This document shows, one piece after another, positions 35,996 through 46,893 of a stretch of DNA of 64,000 nt; within the stretch, counting starts at the first letter, position 1; the number at the start of each line of letters is the position of its first letter. A program made the translations under genes and the position numbers. Location of the stretch: NCBI GenBank assembly GCA_963169105.1, contig OY720643.1:23408373-23472372 (forward strand). The letters run 5' to 3'. Below the pieces are notes generated by a model. It searched no databases. It was not told where the DNA came from and worked only from the letters and a program-made list of their open reading frames with translations. This DNA comes from Ceriagrion tenellum. Taxonomy: Eukaryota; Arthropoda; Insecta; Odonata; Coenagrionidae.

Positions 35996-37249
35996 CCCGC
36001 ATTCTCCGTCCCATATTTATTTCATATATTGCAATTTTACAAGATGCTAAGATTTCAGGGAAAATAGCCTCACGATCTGGGAGGGTTTAGTGTAAATACA
36101 GTTAAATAGCATTCATCGTTTGGGAAACTACATACAATCTGAATCTAAATCTGGAATCCATGACTTTGAATTAAGGTACAGACGTAACATTCATGTTCCG
36201 ACGAAAAAGCGTAAACTAAATTGTAAAGGTGTGAAAGTTATCCAAATGTTGTGGTAGAGTCCATAAATGTACTTAAAAGTGAACATTTTTTTAACACTGC
36301 AGACACCGTGAATTTCGATGATTATTTTTTTCTGAATTGTCGTCTTAATTGTTAAATGCCGTAAATATTATAATTTTATCCTTTTTACACTTTTACACAT
36401 CTACCTTTGTCATGTGGGCGTGTTCCATGTCATCATGCCACCTAATGGTACAATTAATGAACATACGAATAAAATTTCTACAAAGCTTATGAATTCTCTC
36501 ATGGCTCAAAAATGAGCAGTATTTAGTAACGATACGGTATTTGAGTGACGCATTCCTTTCATGCGACAGCAAAACCGCTTCTTTATCGCGATCCATCTCA
36601 GATATATATAACGATTTTCATTCTCCTTTTTTCCAATACTTTTGGCCAGCGGTCGTCAACCTTCGACCCGCTTGCTGGACTTCATGCGTAACAAATATGC
36701 CCCAACGGTTTTGGAGAAGTTTGGTCGAAAATACTCGCTTTGTGCAAAAGCAATTTTATAGAGCGTTAGCCCGTTAGCTCTAGTTTTTATAGAGTGTTAG
36801 CGCAGATTTTGACCGTGAAAGACAAAATTCTATCGTCGATATCTTAGCACCCTGCCAGCCGCAGCATGGGCGAGTGAGAACAAATGCCTTTTCACCGTGA
36901 GCGCTTCCTAAGCTTAGGATATTCTTCGCTTAAAGTATTCCTCAATATATCTCAACATTCAAGGGGTTCAGTGGCTACCGCGCGAAAAAATATTTAGCAT
37001 TTTCTCAATTTATCAAGACCATTCCCATTCGATAACATCTCTGCGGAAATACCTCGAGGCCGGCAAATGGCAAAATTTTCGAATTCCGAGCTCACATCCG
37101 GTGCTACCTTCAGCAAGGGTCCAGGAGAGTGGCTATGCTGTTTACCTCATTTAAAATAATCCTTAGTTTTTTCAATAAAAATCCTACGATATAGGAAAAA
37201 GGCATTCGGGATTCTAAATAATTCGGATGAGAGATTTATCAAAGGACAT
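35996..37249. other. Intergenic with a LINE 2 tail scrap
   Basis: Mostly unannotatable AT-rich sequence. A 30-bp scrap near 36846-36876 (CCTGCCAGCCGCAGCATGGGCG) matches the minus-strand 3' terminus of LINE family 2. The GTTAGC words near 36765-36800 form a small imperfect tandem duplication. Confidence 0.5.
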
Positions 37250-38115
37250 TACATCTACATCTACATAATACCCCGCGAGCCGCCGCATGGGCGTGTGGTA
37301 GGGGGTGTTAGGTCACCAGCCATGTAAAGGTGTAAGTTGTTTGGAGATGAAATGGTGGCATGTATTATAGAAGTGTATTTAGTGGAGCTAAATTTTTATT
37401 ATGGTCGCTTATTATTCGCGGAAAGAACGAGATTGTGTACCTATCTGTTCGGCAGAGTATCTCTCTTATTTTATTGCATCTGTCATACCTATAATAGGTG
37501 TAGTGAAGAGTCATGATAACATTCTCTATATCGCTCAGAAAAAGATCAGTTCTAAATTTCTCAAGCAAACTAAGCCTAGCGTGTAGCCTCCGACTCTCTA
37601 AGGGCTTCCACCTTAGGGTGTTAGCCACCAAGTTAGGATAGGTTGCGAAGATTTTTTACTATATTTTTAAAAATATGTATGAAGAAGTTTGTGATATGTT
37701 GCAGAGATTTAACATTAGTTGGGGCTCCCATCTTAATCCCTATAAAAGCTGTGAGGCAATATATGTACGCTAGTAGCAGTTTTTAACGAAATGGGCTGCT
37801 TTCCTTTGTATTTTATTAATTTTTTTGGTTAAATCTTTATGTCCAGGGTCCCCCCAAATGCTGGCGGCGTATTCGAGGTGTGGCCTAACCAGAGCGAATA
37901 TCTCTCTTTGTATTTATCGAAGCATCTCTCTTTGTAAAATTAATATATCTCTTTGTATTTATCGTAGCATCTCTCTTTGACTTTTTCATCCGAGGACTTT
38001 GCTATTATATGTTTAACAAAACCTAGTTTCTTTAATGCAGCGCCACATATGTTCTGTATGTGTAATCCCCATGAAATATCAAATGTTAGGGTAATTCCAA
38101 GATATTTTACTGAAC
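37250..38115 (-). pseudogene. LINE family 2, longer minus-strand copy
   Basis: From its 3' end at 37250 (TCTACATCTACATAATACCCC, complement of the ATGTAG tail) through the coding end. The minus frame 37631-37365 reads LRWKPLESRRLHARLSLLEK, FRTDLFLSDIEN, CNKIREILCRTDRYTISFFP and ISDHNKNLAPL. Further upstream the broken frames give ALKKLGFVKHI, SSDEKVKE.CY, RPHLEYAASIWG and KINKIQRKAAHFVKN. Two local expansions are visible: a run of TATCTCTCTTTGTATTTATCG repeats (37897-37980) and an insert before LRWKPLE. Not functional. Confidence 0.88.
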
Positions 38116-38515
38116 ATTTTTACAATAGGTGCGGTGGTCACTCTTAAAGGCATACACAATATTCGTAGGCGCATAAATTGAAACTGAATTATTGAATTAA
38201 TAAACAACAAGAATGCATTTTAGTATATGGCGTAACTACGGATGGTAGCTTGGTGTTGCTACACACGTGATTTTGGCTAAAACGCGAGCTGTAACTTCCC
38301 ACTTCTTTCTCGTATAATGTGACTTTCGTATGCTTTCGCGGTAGTGCGCCCAATGTTATATTTTTTTTATAAAAATGTTGTTGCGGAGGGAAATGAATAA
38401 GTTGAGGGAAAAGTTTTCTTCAGCCGGCCGAGCGGAGATAGCGAGCAGTTGGCTTAGGCTTCGGTATGGAAGAATTGTACGCTCGCTATCTCCACCCAAT
38501 TGCTTAGGCTAAAGC

Positions 38516-39150
38516 TACGCTTTCATGGACGAGTCAGACGCGCACGCGCGCGACGAGACGCGTCATTTCTACTCGTGAATCGTTTGCATACAAGCAAACC
38601 TACGCGTAGGAGGTACCCATGCGCCATCTATAGCAGAGAAGAAATGGTAAAAAAAAGAAACGTGACGGCCGTGTGTGCTTGTCGCTCTACAACCTATTGC
38701 TGATAATTGCGTGTTGATAGTTATCTAGCTCCATCCAAGTGCAATAGCTACTGTTCTACAATTTCCTCTACAATTTAATTCCTCACATCCGCAGAGAGAG
38801 AGAGCTATCAACGTGCAGTGTTTTGAAGAAAAAAATGGATGCAGAGGCACCATTGAATCCCTTTTCTCCCTTACGTTTCTATCCCTGTGTCGATAGTCCT
38901 TATAATTGTGCAGGAACATGTACTTCTCTCGAATTTCGGAGATGATCATTTCATCCATGGAACCTACACTTCGCTGGTCAGCCATGTTTGTGATCCTTCG
39001 CGTTCCATGAGTCGAAATTTGAAAATATTTCAACTCGGGCGACGCGACTCTACGCGAACATACGCGAACTCACGCGAAGAAATCCGGGCGTCTGATTGGC
39101 TGAGGATCTCGCTTTCGCGTCTCTTCGTCTGAAACGCGTTCATGAAAAAG
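38516..39150. mobile_element. Candidate MITE with CG-rich inverted ends
   Basis: Left end GCTTTCATGGACGAGTCAGACGCG (38518 on) resembles the reverse complement of the right end, GCTTTTTCATGAACGCGTTTCAGACG (ending near 39150). Both are followed inward by CGCG-rich words (GACGAGACGCG, GAAGAGACGCGA). The interior has no recognisable coding sequence; both-strand frames up to 102 codons lack motifs. An inverted repeat of GAGATAGCGAGC/GCTCGCTATCTC flanks the left side (about 38435-38492). The end pairing is imperfect, so an old element or coincidental CG-rich sequence both remain possible. Confidence 0.35.
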
Positions 39151-40789
39151 CACCTAAATTCGTAGTTATCGGGTCTCATCCAGTTAGGTGGGGCTATCTC
39201 GTTATTTTCCTTTTCGCATTCCGTCCTTCCTTTCTCCTCTTCCTTCATCCCCCCCCCCCCATTACTGTTCTCTGTGATGATATTGTGTTCGAACTATCGA
39301 GTGTATTGGTTGACATAAATTCTGAGAGAACTTAGAAATGTGATCAAAGGTTCTCCCTTTGGACTCCTCCCGTTGTACTTTTCCTTAACCTCTTCCGAGT
39401 GCGTGCGGAAGATTCCTCGGCACTCAACTCGCATTGCCGCGCAGTCTCCCTCCCCGGCTTCCTGAACTTACACCCCGAGCTACAGCCGGTCGGAAAACGT
39501 CACAGTAACGCAAATAATATTTTGCCGCATATCAATGGAAATTTCGTAAAAATATTCTCCGATTAAAATTGTAATGCATTAATTTCTTACATAAGATGGA
39601 AGGAAATTATGATTTTATTTCGTACAGTTTCAGGATGTCTTTTTCAACGAACGTTTATAGGCTGTTTCATAAATTATGGCCAATTATGACTTTAAAAAAA
39701 GATGTAATGCCAATTGCAAAGATCAACAGATTTTTTTTCAGATAAAGAGTAATCTGAAATATTTCGAGCTTCCAAACCAAAGTCTCGGAATTCCACATCG
39801 CCATCTCCGGTATCTTCGAATGAACTAATTCTTCAATCTAGTTCAATTGCATAATTTTTCTATATAGACATTTCAATTCATTTAGTTTTACACCGGAGGA
39901 CTTTCAGTGGTATAAATAAGTCGTTTGCAAGGAAAGCCAAACACAATGTAATGCGAAAACAACAAGAAACAAAAGCGCTATTTTCTTACCTCAGTACAGG
40001 ACAGAAAAATAACCTTTCCGTTCGGGTTCGGCAAAAAACAAAGACTTTTCAAAACGGAAAGTTTATTTTTGTGAATGACAATCTGGATTTTCCTCCAGAA
40101 ATTCGAAAATATTAACATAGCAATAATCCTGTATCGCCAATTATTAAGAAGAAGAGTCACTATCTCTTGGTGACTCCTTCTCCTAATAGTGGAGAGAGCC
40201 CAAATAAAGATAACTTGAACGAGAATATTCAAAAACGTCTTTTTCTTAATTTTGTTCCACAATTTTTATTTTTTTACGGTGGACGGCAGGTTTTCCAGAG
40301 TTTGGATAAGTTCGATCGCAACTGGAAAAACACCCAAGAAATCCCCTTCGACTCTGACGTCGAAACGAAAAGGAGGAATAGAAAATTGAACAGGAATGGC
40401 CAAAGGAAATGAGATAACGAACCAGTTTATACGGAAGGGGAGGAAAAGGAGACAAATCTTAATTATGAACATCGCGGAACTGGTTTAAACTTTCAAAAAC
40501 AATTATGAAAGGCTGAGCAGGAAAAGATAACCACTTAATTAATTTCAAGATACGCTTTTTTTCGTCTACTCTCGGTTACAACCTCACGCTTCCGGAACTG
40601 GAATTTGGAAATACGGCTTCCCCGACCCAGAAAAACGAAGGGTGCGACGCGGTTACGCAACGGTGCGGATTAAACTCCCAGCGGTCATCGACTGCGAAGC
40701 GAAAAGGGACGTTATGGGGGTTTCACCGCGAATGTGTCACTCAAAGCAAGTACCGAGTCCCACGTTGTCGCGAGTATAATTTGAACAAA
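39151..40789. other. Intergenic, C-rich run
   Basis: Contains a 14-base C run near 39249-39262 and AT-rich sequence with both-strand short frames around 40.17-40.47 kb. No gene recognised. Confidence 0.5.
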
Positions 40790-41588
40790 ATATCACTTCG
40801 ACTGATCCATCGAAATCAGCGGACGGCAACAAGATTTGTGAAAAACTGTTACGATAAGCATAGTAGCGTTCCTGAATTGTTGATGGATTTAGGGTGGGAA
40901 CCTCTTTCTCATCGAAGGCTTCAGATACAGTAAAATATCTTGGCATTACCTTAACTTCTGATATATCCTGAGGATTACACATGCATATGTGGCACAGCAT
41001 TAAAGAAATTTGGTTTTGTTAAACGTATAAGAGGAAGGTCCTCGGCTGAAAAAGTCAAAGACAGATGATACTTCGCTCTGGTTAGGCCACACCTCAAATA
41101 CGCTGCGAGTATTTGGGACCCTGGTCAAATAGATTTAACCAAAAAAATTAATAAAATACAAAGGAAAGCAGCGCACTTCGTTAAAAACTACGACAAACTG
41201 ATATAGTGTCTCATAACTTTTAGAGGGATTAAGGTTGGAGCCCCTAGAGACTCGAAGGCTACACGCTAGGCTTCGGTTCCTTGAGAAATTCATAACTGAT
41301 ATTTTTCAGAGCGACATAGAGAATATTATCATGACTCCTCACTACATCCCTAGGTCTGACAAATGCGATAAAATAAGTGAGATACTCTGCCGAACAGATA
41401 GGTACAAAAACTCGTTCTTTCCGCCAAAAATAAGCGACCACAATAAAAACTGAGCTCCACTAAATACACGCCTATTATACATATCACTATTTCATCTCCA
41501 AAAAACTTACACCTTTACACGGTTGGTGACCTAACACCTCCTGCCGCACGCCCATGCGGCGGATCGCATGGTATTATGTATATGTAGT
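40790..41588 (+). pseudogene. LINE family 2, chimeric copy
   Basis: The first part reads NQRTATRFVKNCYDKHSSVP, then ELLMDLGWEPLSHRRL, a segment that normally lies near the C-terminus. It is joined at about 40925 to SDTVKYLGITLTSDIS, a block that should come earlier in the protein. From there the usual order follows in broken frames: ALKKFGFVKRIRGRSSAEK, RPHLKYAASIWDPGQ, KINKIQRKAAHFVKN, then the frame 41235-41453 with LETRRLHARLRFLEKF, DIENIIM, CDKISEILCRTDRYKNSFFP. It ends in the common 3' tail. The out-of-order join means rearrangement or one copy inserted into another. Confidence 0.85.
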
Positions 41589-42190
41589 AGTAGAAGGGTA
41601 AAATATAGATAAAATCTTTTACGAATGATTGATGTAGACTATTTTTTGCCGGGCATTCAACATATTCTACTCGAGCCTAACTAATATGACAAAAATGAAC
41701 GCATGCATAAAAATCAAGGAAATATATTGTGGAACCATTAGATTTAAAATGCCATTTTTTCCACGTGCAATAAGGGACCATAATAGTTGCGACAGATCAG
41801 TTCTGGGAAACTTGGACACTTACTGGGTAAATTAGGTTTTGCAGTTGTGCTAAATGTCTGAACATCATCATTAGCTACTAACCCCGAGTAAAATATACGA
41901 CAGGTTATAGCTCCTGCATGATTTTGTAATTCGTATTACTTTTCATTTGTCTCATTAATAATAGTAACCAGTAGTTGTAAACAGTAGTCGTATACAGCAA
42001 AGTAGCATGTTCGTTTACGTAGCACTATCCTAGTTTCTGGTCTGACCGCGTATTGACAGACCTGACTGCTTTTGGCATCCGGGCGAGCGTGCGTGGTTCT
42101 TATTTCAGCCAGGATGAGTGTTGCATGCCTGGTGTGAAATCACCCCTTGCACCACACCCTAGTGGTGGCTTGAACGGTATTTCGTAGATG
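41589..42190 (+). pseudogene. LINE family 3, C-terminal end and 3' UTR
   Basis: Uninterrupted counterpart of 31690-32625. It starts GAAGGGTAAAATATAGATAAAA directly at the tail of the LINE family 2 copy. It contains AAGGGACCATAATAGTTGCG, GATCAGTTCTGGGAAACTT, TTAGCTACTAACCCCGAG, TACGTAGCACTATCCTAG and CTGACTGCTTTTGGCATCC, and ends near TGTGAAATCACCCC. Frames are broken. The 250-bp part from TTAGCTACTAACCCCGAG on is the sequence found inserted in MITE copy 6. Confidence 0.65.
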
Positions 42191-42523
42191 CAGATTCATA
42201 TCTAACTCCTTAGTAATTAGGAAACAAGATAAGGAAGATGATTCGAAAATTATATTATTTGATGACCTATATTTTCTGGCCATATAATCCAAATTCCAGG
42301 CGATTTATTTTGAACAAGCGCATTGTTACTTCAATTTTTTTAGTTAAGTATGTTCTGGTTTTTCACTCACATCAAAATCTGCATTTAGAAAGCACATGCG
42401 CATTTAAAACCAGGGGAGAACCCCAGCAGACTTCGTTAACAGCATAAGATGGGAAAACATCAGATTAGTTAGTATAATAAAGAAAAAAATTCGCAGTACT
42501 TTTCAACAAAATTTCATTCGAAA
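42191..42523. other. Intergenic, probable Penelope tail flank
   Basis: AT-rich, no coding sequence. On the minus strand the last part (42460-42523) follows directly after the hammerhead-like motif and ends in a TTCTTTATTATA stretch, as expected for the distal tail of the same element. Confidence 0.4.
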
Positions 42524-42556
42524 GACGCGTTTCACCATTTAATGGCATCGTCAGGA
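42524..42556 (-). ncRNA. Hammerhead-like ribozyme motif (Penelope type)
   Basis: Read on the minus strand from 42556: CCTGACGA (core CUGACGA, 42554-42548), one U, a 5-bp stem II GCCAU/AUGGU with loop UAA, GAAA (42533-42530), then the palindrome ACGCGT as stem III (42530-42525) and C (42524) at the expected cleavage position (GUC). This matches the conserved hammerhead core C3 U4 G5 A6 N7 G8 A9 and G12 A13 A14, apart from an extra U before stem II. Stem III has no loop of its own, so pairing would require two molecules. Hammerheads of this small type are known from Penelope-like retroelements. No activity data. Confidence 0.6.
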
Positions 42557-43296
42557 AGATACTGTTAATCATTTGTTTGTTGTTTTGATAGCTAATAGAA
42601 GGGTAGGGGAGCGGGAAAATTAACAACCAAGGGTTGAGGAAAGCATGGAAACGTTGATCAAGGGCTGGTGATGCGGAAAAGATTATAGTTTAACGTAACT
42701 GTCACAGCAGTAAGCAAAAATAAACGAACATTCTGCACCCAACGGTGCAATAAAACGCTGAAAGGTGTCGTACGACTAAATTTTCGAAGAAAAGTACAGA
42801 TCATTTTTCTTCACAATGGAATCACACATCAAAATATTTCTACGAAGAGACACCTGCCGCAGTTAAGCACTTCAGATATTTCTTCATTTTCTGAAGTCAC
42901 TTGCCATTAACTGAAAGACGTAAATGATGGGTACCCACACTTAATTACTATTCAATTGCCTCTAACTATAAACAAATAATTAACAGATTTTTGAAAAACT
43001 TTTACAAGATGCAAAAATAGTGTTTACATTAAATAGAAAAATACATTGGTCACAATGTTTTACCCATTCTTGCTTTTCACATAATGTGAATTCGAGTTTA
43101 ATTTGAGAATATAATAGCATGGAATTATAGGATTTTATAGTTCATAACATATATAGGACAAGTTCCACCAGAAAAAGGCAGAATGCAAATGGAATGACGT
43201 TTGAGTATTATATCCAAAAGGGTAGCTTTCGCTTGGTGGAAGGATGTCATAATGAACAAGATAAAATTAGTGATTTCCCAAATTTATTTAAAAAGT
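42557..43296. other. Intergenic, no gene recognised
   Basis: AT-rich. No Penelope coding motif was found upstream (higher coordinates) of the minus-strand hammerhead-like motif. Confidence 0.45.
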
Positions 43297-43330
43297 ACGA
43301 CCAGTTTCGGCTGCCAAGCCATCTCCAGGT
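43297..43330 (-). ncRNA. Decayed hammerhead-like motif
   Basis: Minus strand from 43330: ACCTGGAGA, U, stem II GGCU/AGCC, GAAA (43308-43305), near-palindrome ACUGGU (43305-43300) and C (43299), then GUAC. The layout is the same as at 42.5 kb. The core reads CUGGAGA in place of CUGAUGA, so invariant A6 is changed and cleavage is unlikely. It is followed by a TTTTTAAATAAAT tail. Confidence 0.45.
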
Positions 43331-44479
43331 TTTACCGTGGACCTACCGGAAAAGCTGGGGGGAAAATAATGCCATGTAGTCTCCTCGCACGTTTCCTCTC
43401 CTGCTGAATGCAAATCCAGGTTCAAAGGTACATGAACCATCGCTATCTATCGCCATTGCTATCACGAAGGATCACTATCCTCTGAATTTATAAATGGCAA
43501 CAATACGCCTTTCCTTCAATCAAATTAGAAAGTCATACATAATTTGATAATTATAAAAATTACGCACAGCTTAGACTTATCGGCTGTAAAATAAATCCGA
43601 GCCCACTGAATTTTTGCAGCTGTGTCTCGAAGAAGTTTCAACAGTTTTGTGACATGACGATTACCAGATAGATGGCTCATTTTTTAGGCAACGAATCCGC
43701 ACAAATTTTTTCTACTGTAAACCTTCCTAATTTTTATTTGAAAATTGACAGGGATTAATATCCTTCCATTATGGAATACAATACTCCTAATATCCTTCCA
43801 TTTTGGAATACAATAATTTGCGAATTTAGATGCGACATTCAAATTTTGAAAAATTTTCGATGGATAATCTCATGACGGCCTTACTCTCTTTATAGCATTA
43901 GCATAGTTAAAAACTTAATATTTAAAAATATTACTCCTTTAACATACTCGGACAACATTTGTATGTGTAGCTTCGTATGAACTAGGCATTCATTTTACTT
44001 CACTTCTTTTACACTTTGAAAAATAAATCAAAATCCAACAAGATGTTGTGAGAAATCATCCCCCAAGTAACTACATCCCGAATGATCTAATAACATCGGA
44101 CAGTCGTAAGCTGGCTTCGCGGTCAGAGAAACCGGAAAAGAACTAAGTCTCTGAAAATTCGAAAACTGTAAACGGGGGAGAAATGTTATTGGTCTTATCT
44201 TAATATTGATTTTTAACTGGCGAGATTGGATGAAAAGAAGCACATTTAGCTTCGAGTCCACATCAGAAAGCTGAAGACACCATACCGTCACACAGTTGTC
44301 CAAAGTCCCTAAAACCTGGCCAAGGAGAGAAAAATGAAGTGCATATACTTGGGATTTTGATTGCTGGATCGCTTAGAGAGAAGGTTACTGAGCCAGAAGC
44401 CACAATAGGTGGCTATGTAATTGCACACCTGCACGCTCTAATTCAATAGACAGCGATTGCCCTGCAGGCAAAAAGTGCG
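43331..44479. other. Intergenic, no gene recognised
   Basis: A short duplication, TAATATCCTTCCATT.TGGAATACAATA, lies near 43757-43815. Open frames are short and without motifs. Confidence 0.5.
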
Positions 44480-45125
44480 TGTCAAATTTTTCAAATTAAG
44501 GTCAACATGATTTTCTATTACATATTCTAGATATAGCTCTTGTTGCCCCTTTCTGAAGTTTGAATCGCTGTGACATGATTTTCCCCACAATATTAACATA
44601 TTTCTAATTTTTAAATGGAACTAGGTATAATGAACAGCTACAAGAATATTTTGGTATGCAGTCTCATGTGTATTTAGTAAGTAAATTTTGGAGTGTAGTT
44701 GTTTGGATAAATTTTCACTGTGATTCGACCAGTCGAGTGTTTCAGTTCAGGTCATGCCAAGAAGTTTATTCCATTACTGTGACTTTCATTATGTGAAGTG
44801 AAGATATTATACTTTGTATGTGATATTGTTCTGATATGGATGGATTAGGGCAATGTGTATCAATAGGATTCATTTGTATGTACATAATTTTTGGTGGTCC
44901 AATTCAATATGTCCATTGCTGTGATATTTGCTGTGGATTCAATTTGTTTTGATAAGAAGGCTCAGAGAATGTGATTTGTGTTATCAGCATATACTACTAA
45001 TTTACCTATTTTGATCATGTTTGACAAGTCATTTGTATAAAGTATGAACAATACGGGACTAAGAACAACTTGCATTAGTGGAAAGTACTTTTTGGAGTGC
45101 TGCCAATTACTTTCTGTTGAAGAAA
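44480..45125 (-). pseudogene. Jockey-like LINE reverse transcriptase fragment
   Basis: The reverse complement reads VVLSPVLFILYTNDLSNMIK, then KLVVYADNTNHIL, the RT block with the YxDD box altered to YADN. A gap follows, then NKLLGMT.TETLDWSNHSEN, LSKQLHSKIYLL and FHLKIRNMLILWGKS, the region after the palm. Stops and frameshifts occur throughout. The change of the second catalytic Asp to Asn would by itself remove activity. Clade assignment (Jockey/CR1 group) is by motif style. Confidence 0.75.
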
Positions 45126-45180
45126 ATTAATTTCTGGAAAATTGAATCTCCAGTCGAAAGTAAATACTAAAAGTTAAATT

Positions 45181-45275
45181 TGTATGTGATATTGTTCTGA
45201 TATGGATGGATTAGGGCAATGTGTATCAATAGTATTCATTTACAAGTACATAAATTTGGGTGGTCCAATACGCGT
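45181..45275 (-). repeat. Partial duplicate of the Jockey-like fragment
   Basis: About 92 bp (TTTGTATGTGATATTGTTCTG through GGTGGTCCAATA) repeat 44814-44905 in the same orientation, 367 bp away, with a few differences. It duplicates the segment just after the YADN box. Beyond it, 45270-45370 is rich in GTCAA words. Confidence 0.8.
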
Positions 45276-46017
45276 AGGCGTCAAGTCAAATCAAAGTCAA
45301 AGTACGAGTACGCGTCAAGTGACCACGAAGTCAACGTCAAGGTGCGCAGAACAAAGACGATACAAATAAACGAATAAGTGACATTCACCACCGATCACAG
45401 AGTATCAGCGGCCGTTCGCAGACACTCTCCACCAAATTGAGTGAGTGGAAGGTTTATCGATTCGCCAGAAAATTAAATTCGCCGAAATTAAACGGAAAGA
45501 GGAACAAAATGAAATAGTTGCATGGGATTAAAATATCCTCCACTGTACTACGTGAAACTTGCAAACGAAGTAGTACCCAAAAATAACCGAAATTATTTAT
45601 TTTTTGACTTACGTATTTTTTTACAAAAAACCGCCAATCCCCTTCAAAGTATCATCCATTGTAGCTGATACGTATTCCTATCTTTTATCCCATTGTTCAA
45701 ATTATTTTTTTTAATGCCTAAAGACCCCTCTAACGAATTTTTCTCCACCTAATCCACGTCGGCAAAAGGCTCTCAGACCCCACTCCATTCGCGGGAACAA
45801 AAGAAAGTCGTTGGGGGTAATTTTAGCTGAATAAGGGGGGCGAAGCGAGGGAGTCCTTCAGTTTTGTTTCCTGAAAAATTGGCGCAATGGGAGAGCTCTG
45901 CGATGAGGTGCACTGCAGCCAATCCATATGTAACGGATCTTACATATGCTCCATATAAAGTGAATATTTACTTTCAAATGCGGATCTTACATATGTACCA
46001 TATAAAATGAATATTCA
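45276..46017. other. Intergenic with a short direct repeat
   Basis: Near its end, GGATCTTACATATG..CCATATAAA.TGAATATT occurs twice (about 45936 and 45982). No gene recognised. Confidence 0.5.
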
Positions 46018-46235
46018 ATTTCCAATACGCGGAAAGAACAAGCTTTTGTACCCATTTGTTCGCCAATGTATCTCTCTTATTTTATCGCAACTGTCAGACC
46101 TAGAGATTTAGTGAGGCGCCATGATAAAATTCTGTGTCGCTCTAAAAGACACCAGTTCTGAATTTCTCAAGCAAGCTAAGCCTAGCGTGTAGCCTCAGAG
46201 TATCTAGGGTCTCCCACCTTAATCCTTCGTTACAC
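46018..46235 (-). pseudogene. LINE family 2 C-terminal coding fragment
   Basis: Reverse complement of the coding end only: LETLRLHARLSL-like, LKF-like, DIEN-like and CDKIR-like words recognisable at GCTAAGCCTAGCGTGTAGCCTC, TCTGAATTTCTCAAGCAAGC, GTCAGACCTAGAGATTTAG and ATCTCTCTTATTTTATCGCA. Both the 3' UTR and the upstream portion are missing, so this is an internal fragment and not a usual 5'-truncated insertion. Confidence 0.75.
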
Positions 46236-46893
46236 TATTCTGAACGTGATATGGTGGATACAGAGCAATAAAATTTAAAATCAGTTCTTCAAAGATATAT
46301 TTAAAAAAGAAGTAAAATCTATTTATGCGGTATATGTATAATAATAATATTTGTAGCCATAAATAGAATTAATATTATAGAATTAATATTCTGAACATTT
46401 TTATTAATTTTACTACTGGTTGTTTTTTCTGATTATTTTAAAGATGTTACACAATTTAAATTCTTAAATTTTTGCACCATAAATTGTTTATTTCACTCTT
46501 CAATCAATATTTTGCATATTATTGATGTATTAAAAAGTACTCGATTGCATTGAACTAACAAAACAATCATGCTGTACATAAATTATTACGCTACATTTTT
46601 TTTCTGGTTTTCTGATTTTTAATATTCTATTTTGCCGACTAAACACTCTAAACTATGGAATTCAAAAGGCAAGATAGGAACTAAAATCACAGCAAAGTCA
46701 TGCACGGGTAATTTTTGTTTATGAAATCAAGGTCCCGCATATAATCTATCTTTAAATGATGATTCACGATATTACAATGTTATATGTAATATGTATACAA
46801 TGTAAATAATGTGAAACTTTTTAATTTCAACAGATTCAGGCGAGATATCGTGGAAGTTCGGTATATTATAACAGAAACAACAATTGCACTTTT
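46236..46893. other. Intergenic, no gene recognised
   Basis: Very AT-rich. The last part (46871-46893, AACAGAAACAACAATTGCAC) is an inverted partner of 48398-48421, see the hammerhead entry at 48.34 kb. Confidence 0.5.

Noticed and set aside
39249..39262. Run of 14 C as a special structure
   Set aside because: A simple homopolymer with no repeated G/C tracts around it to suggest a quadruplex or i-motif.
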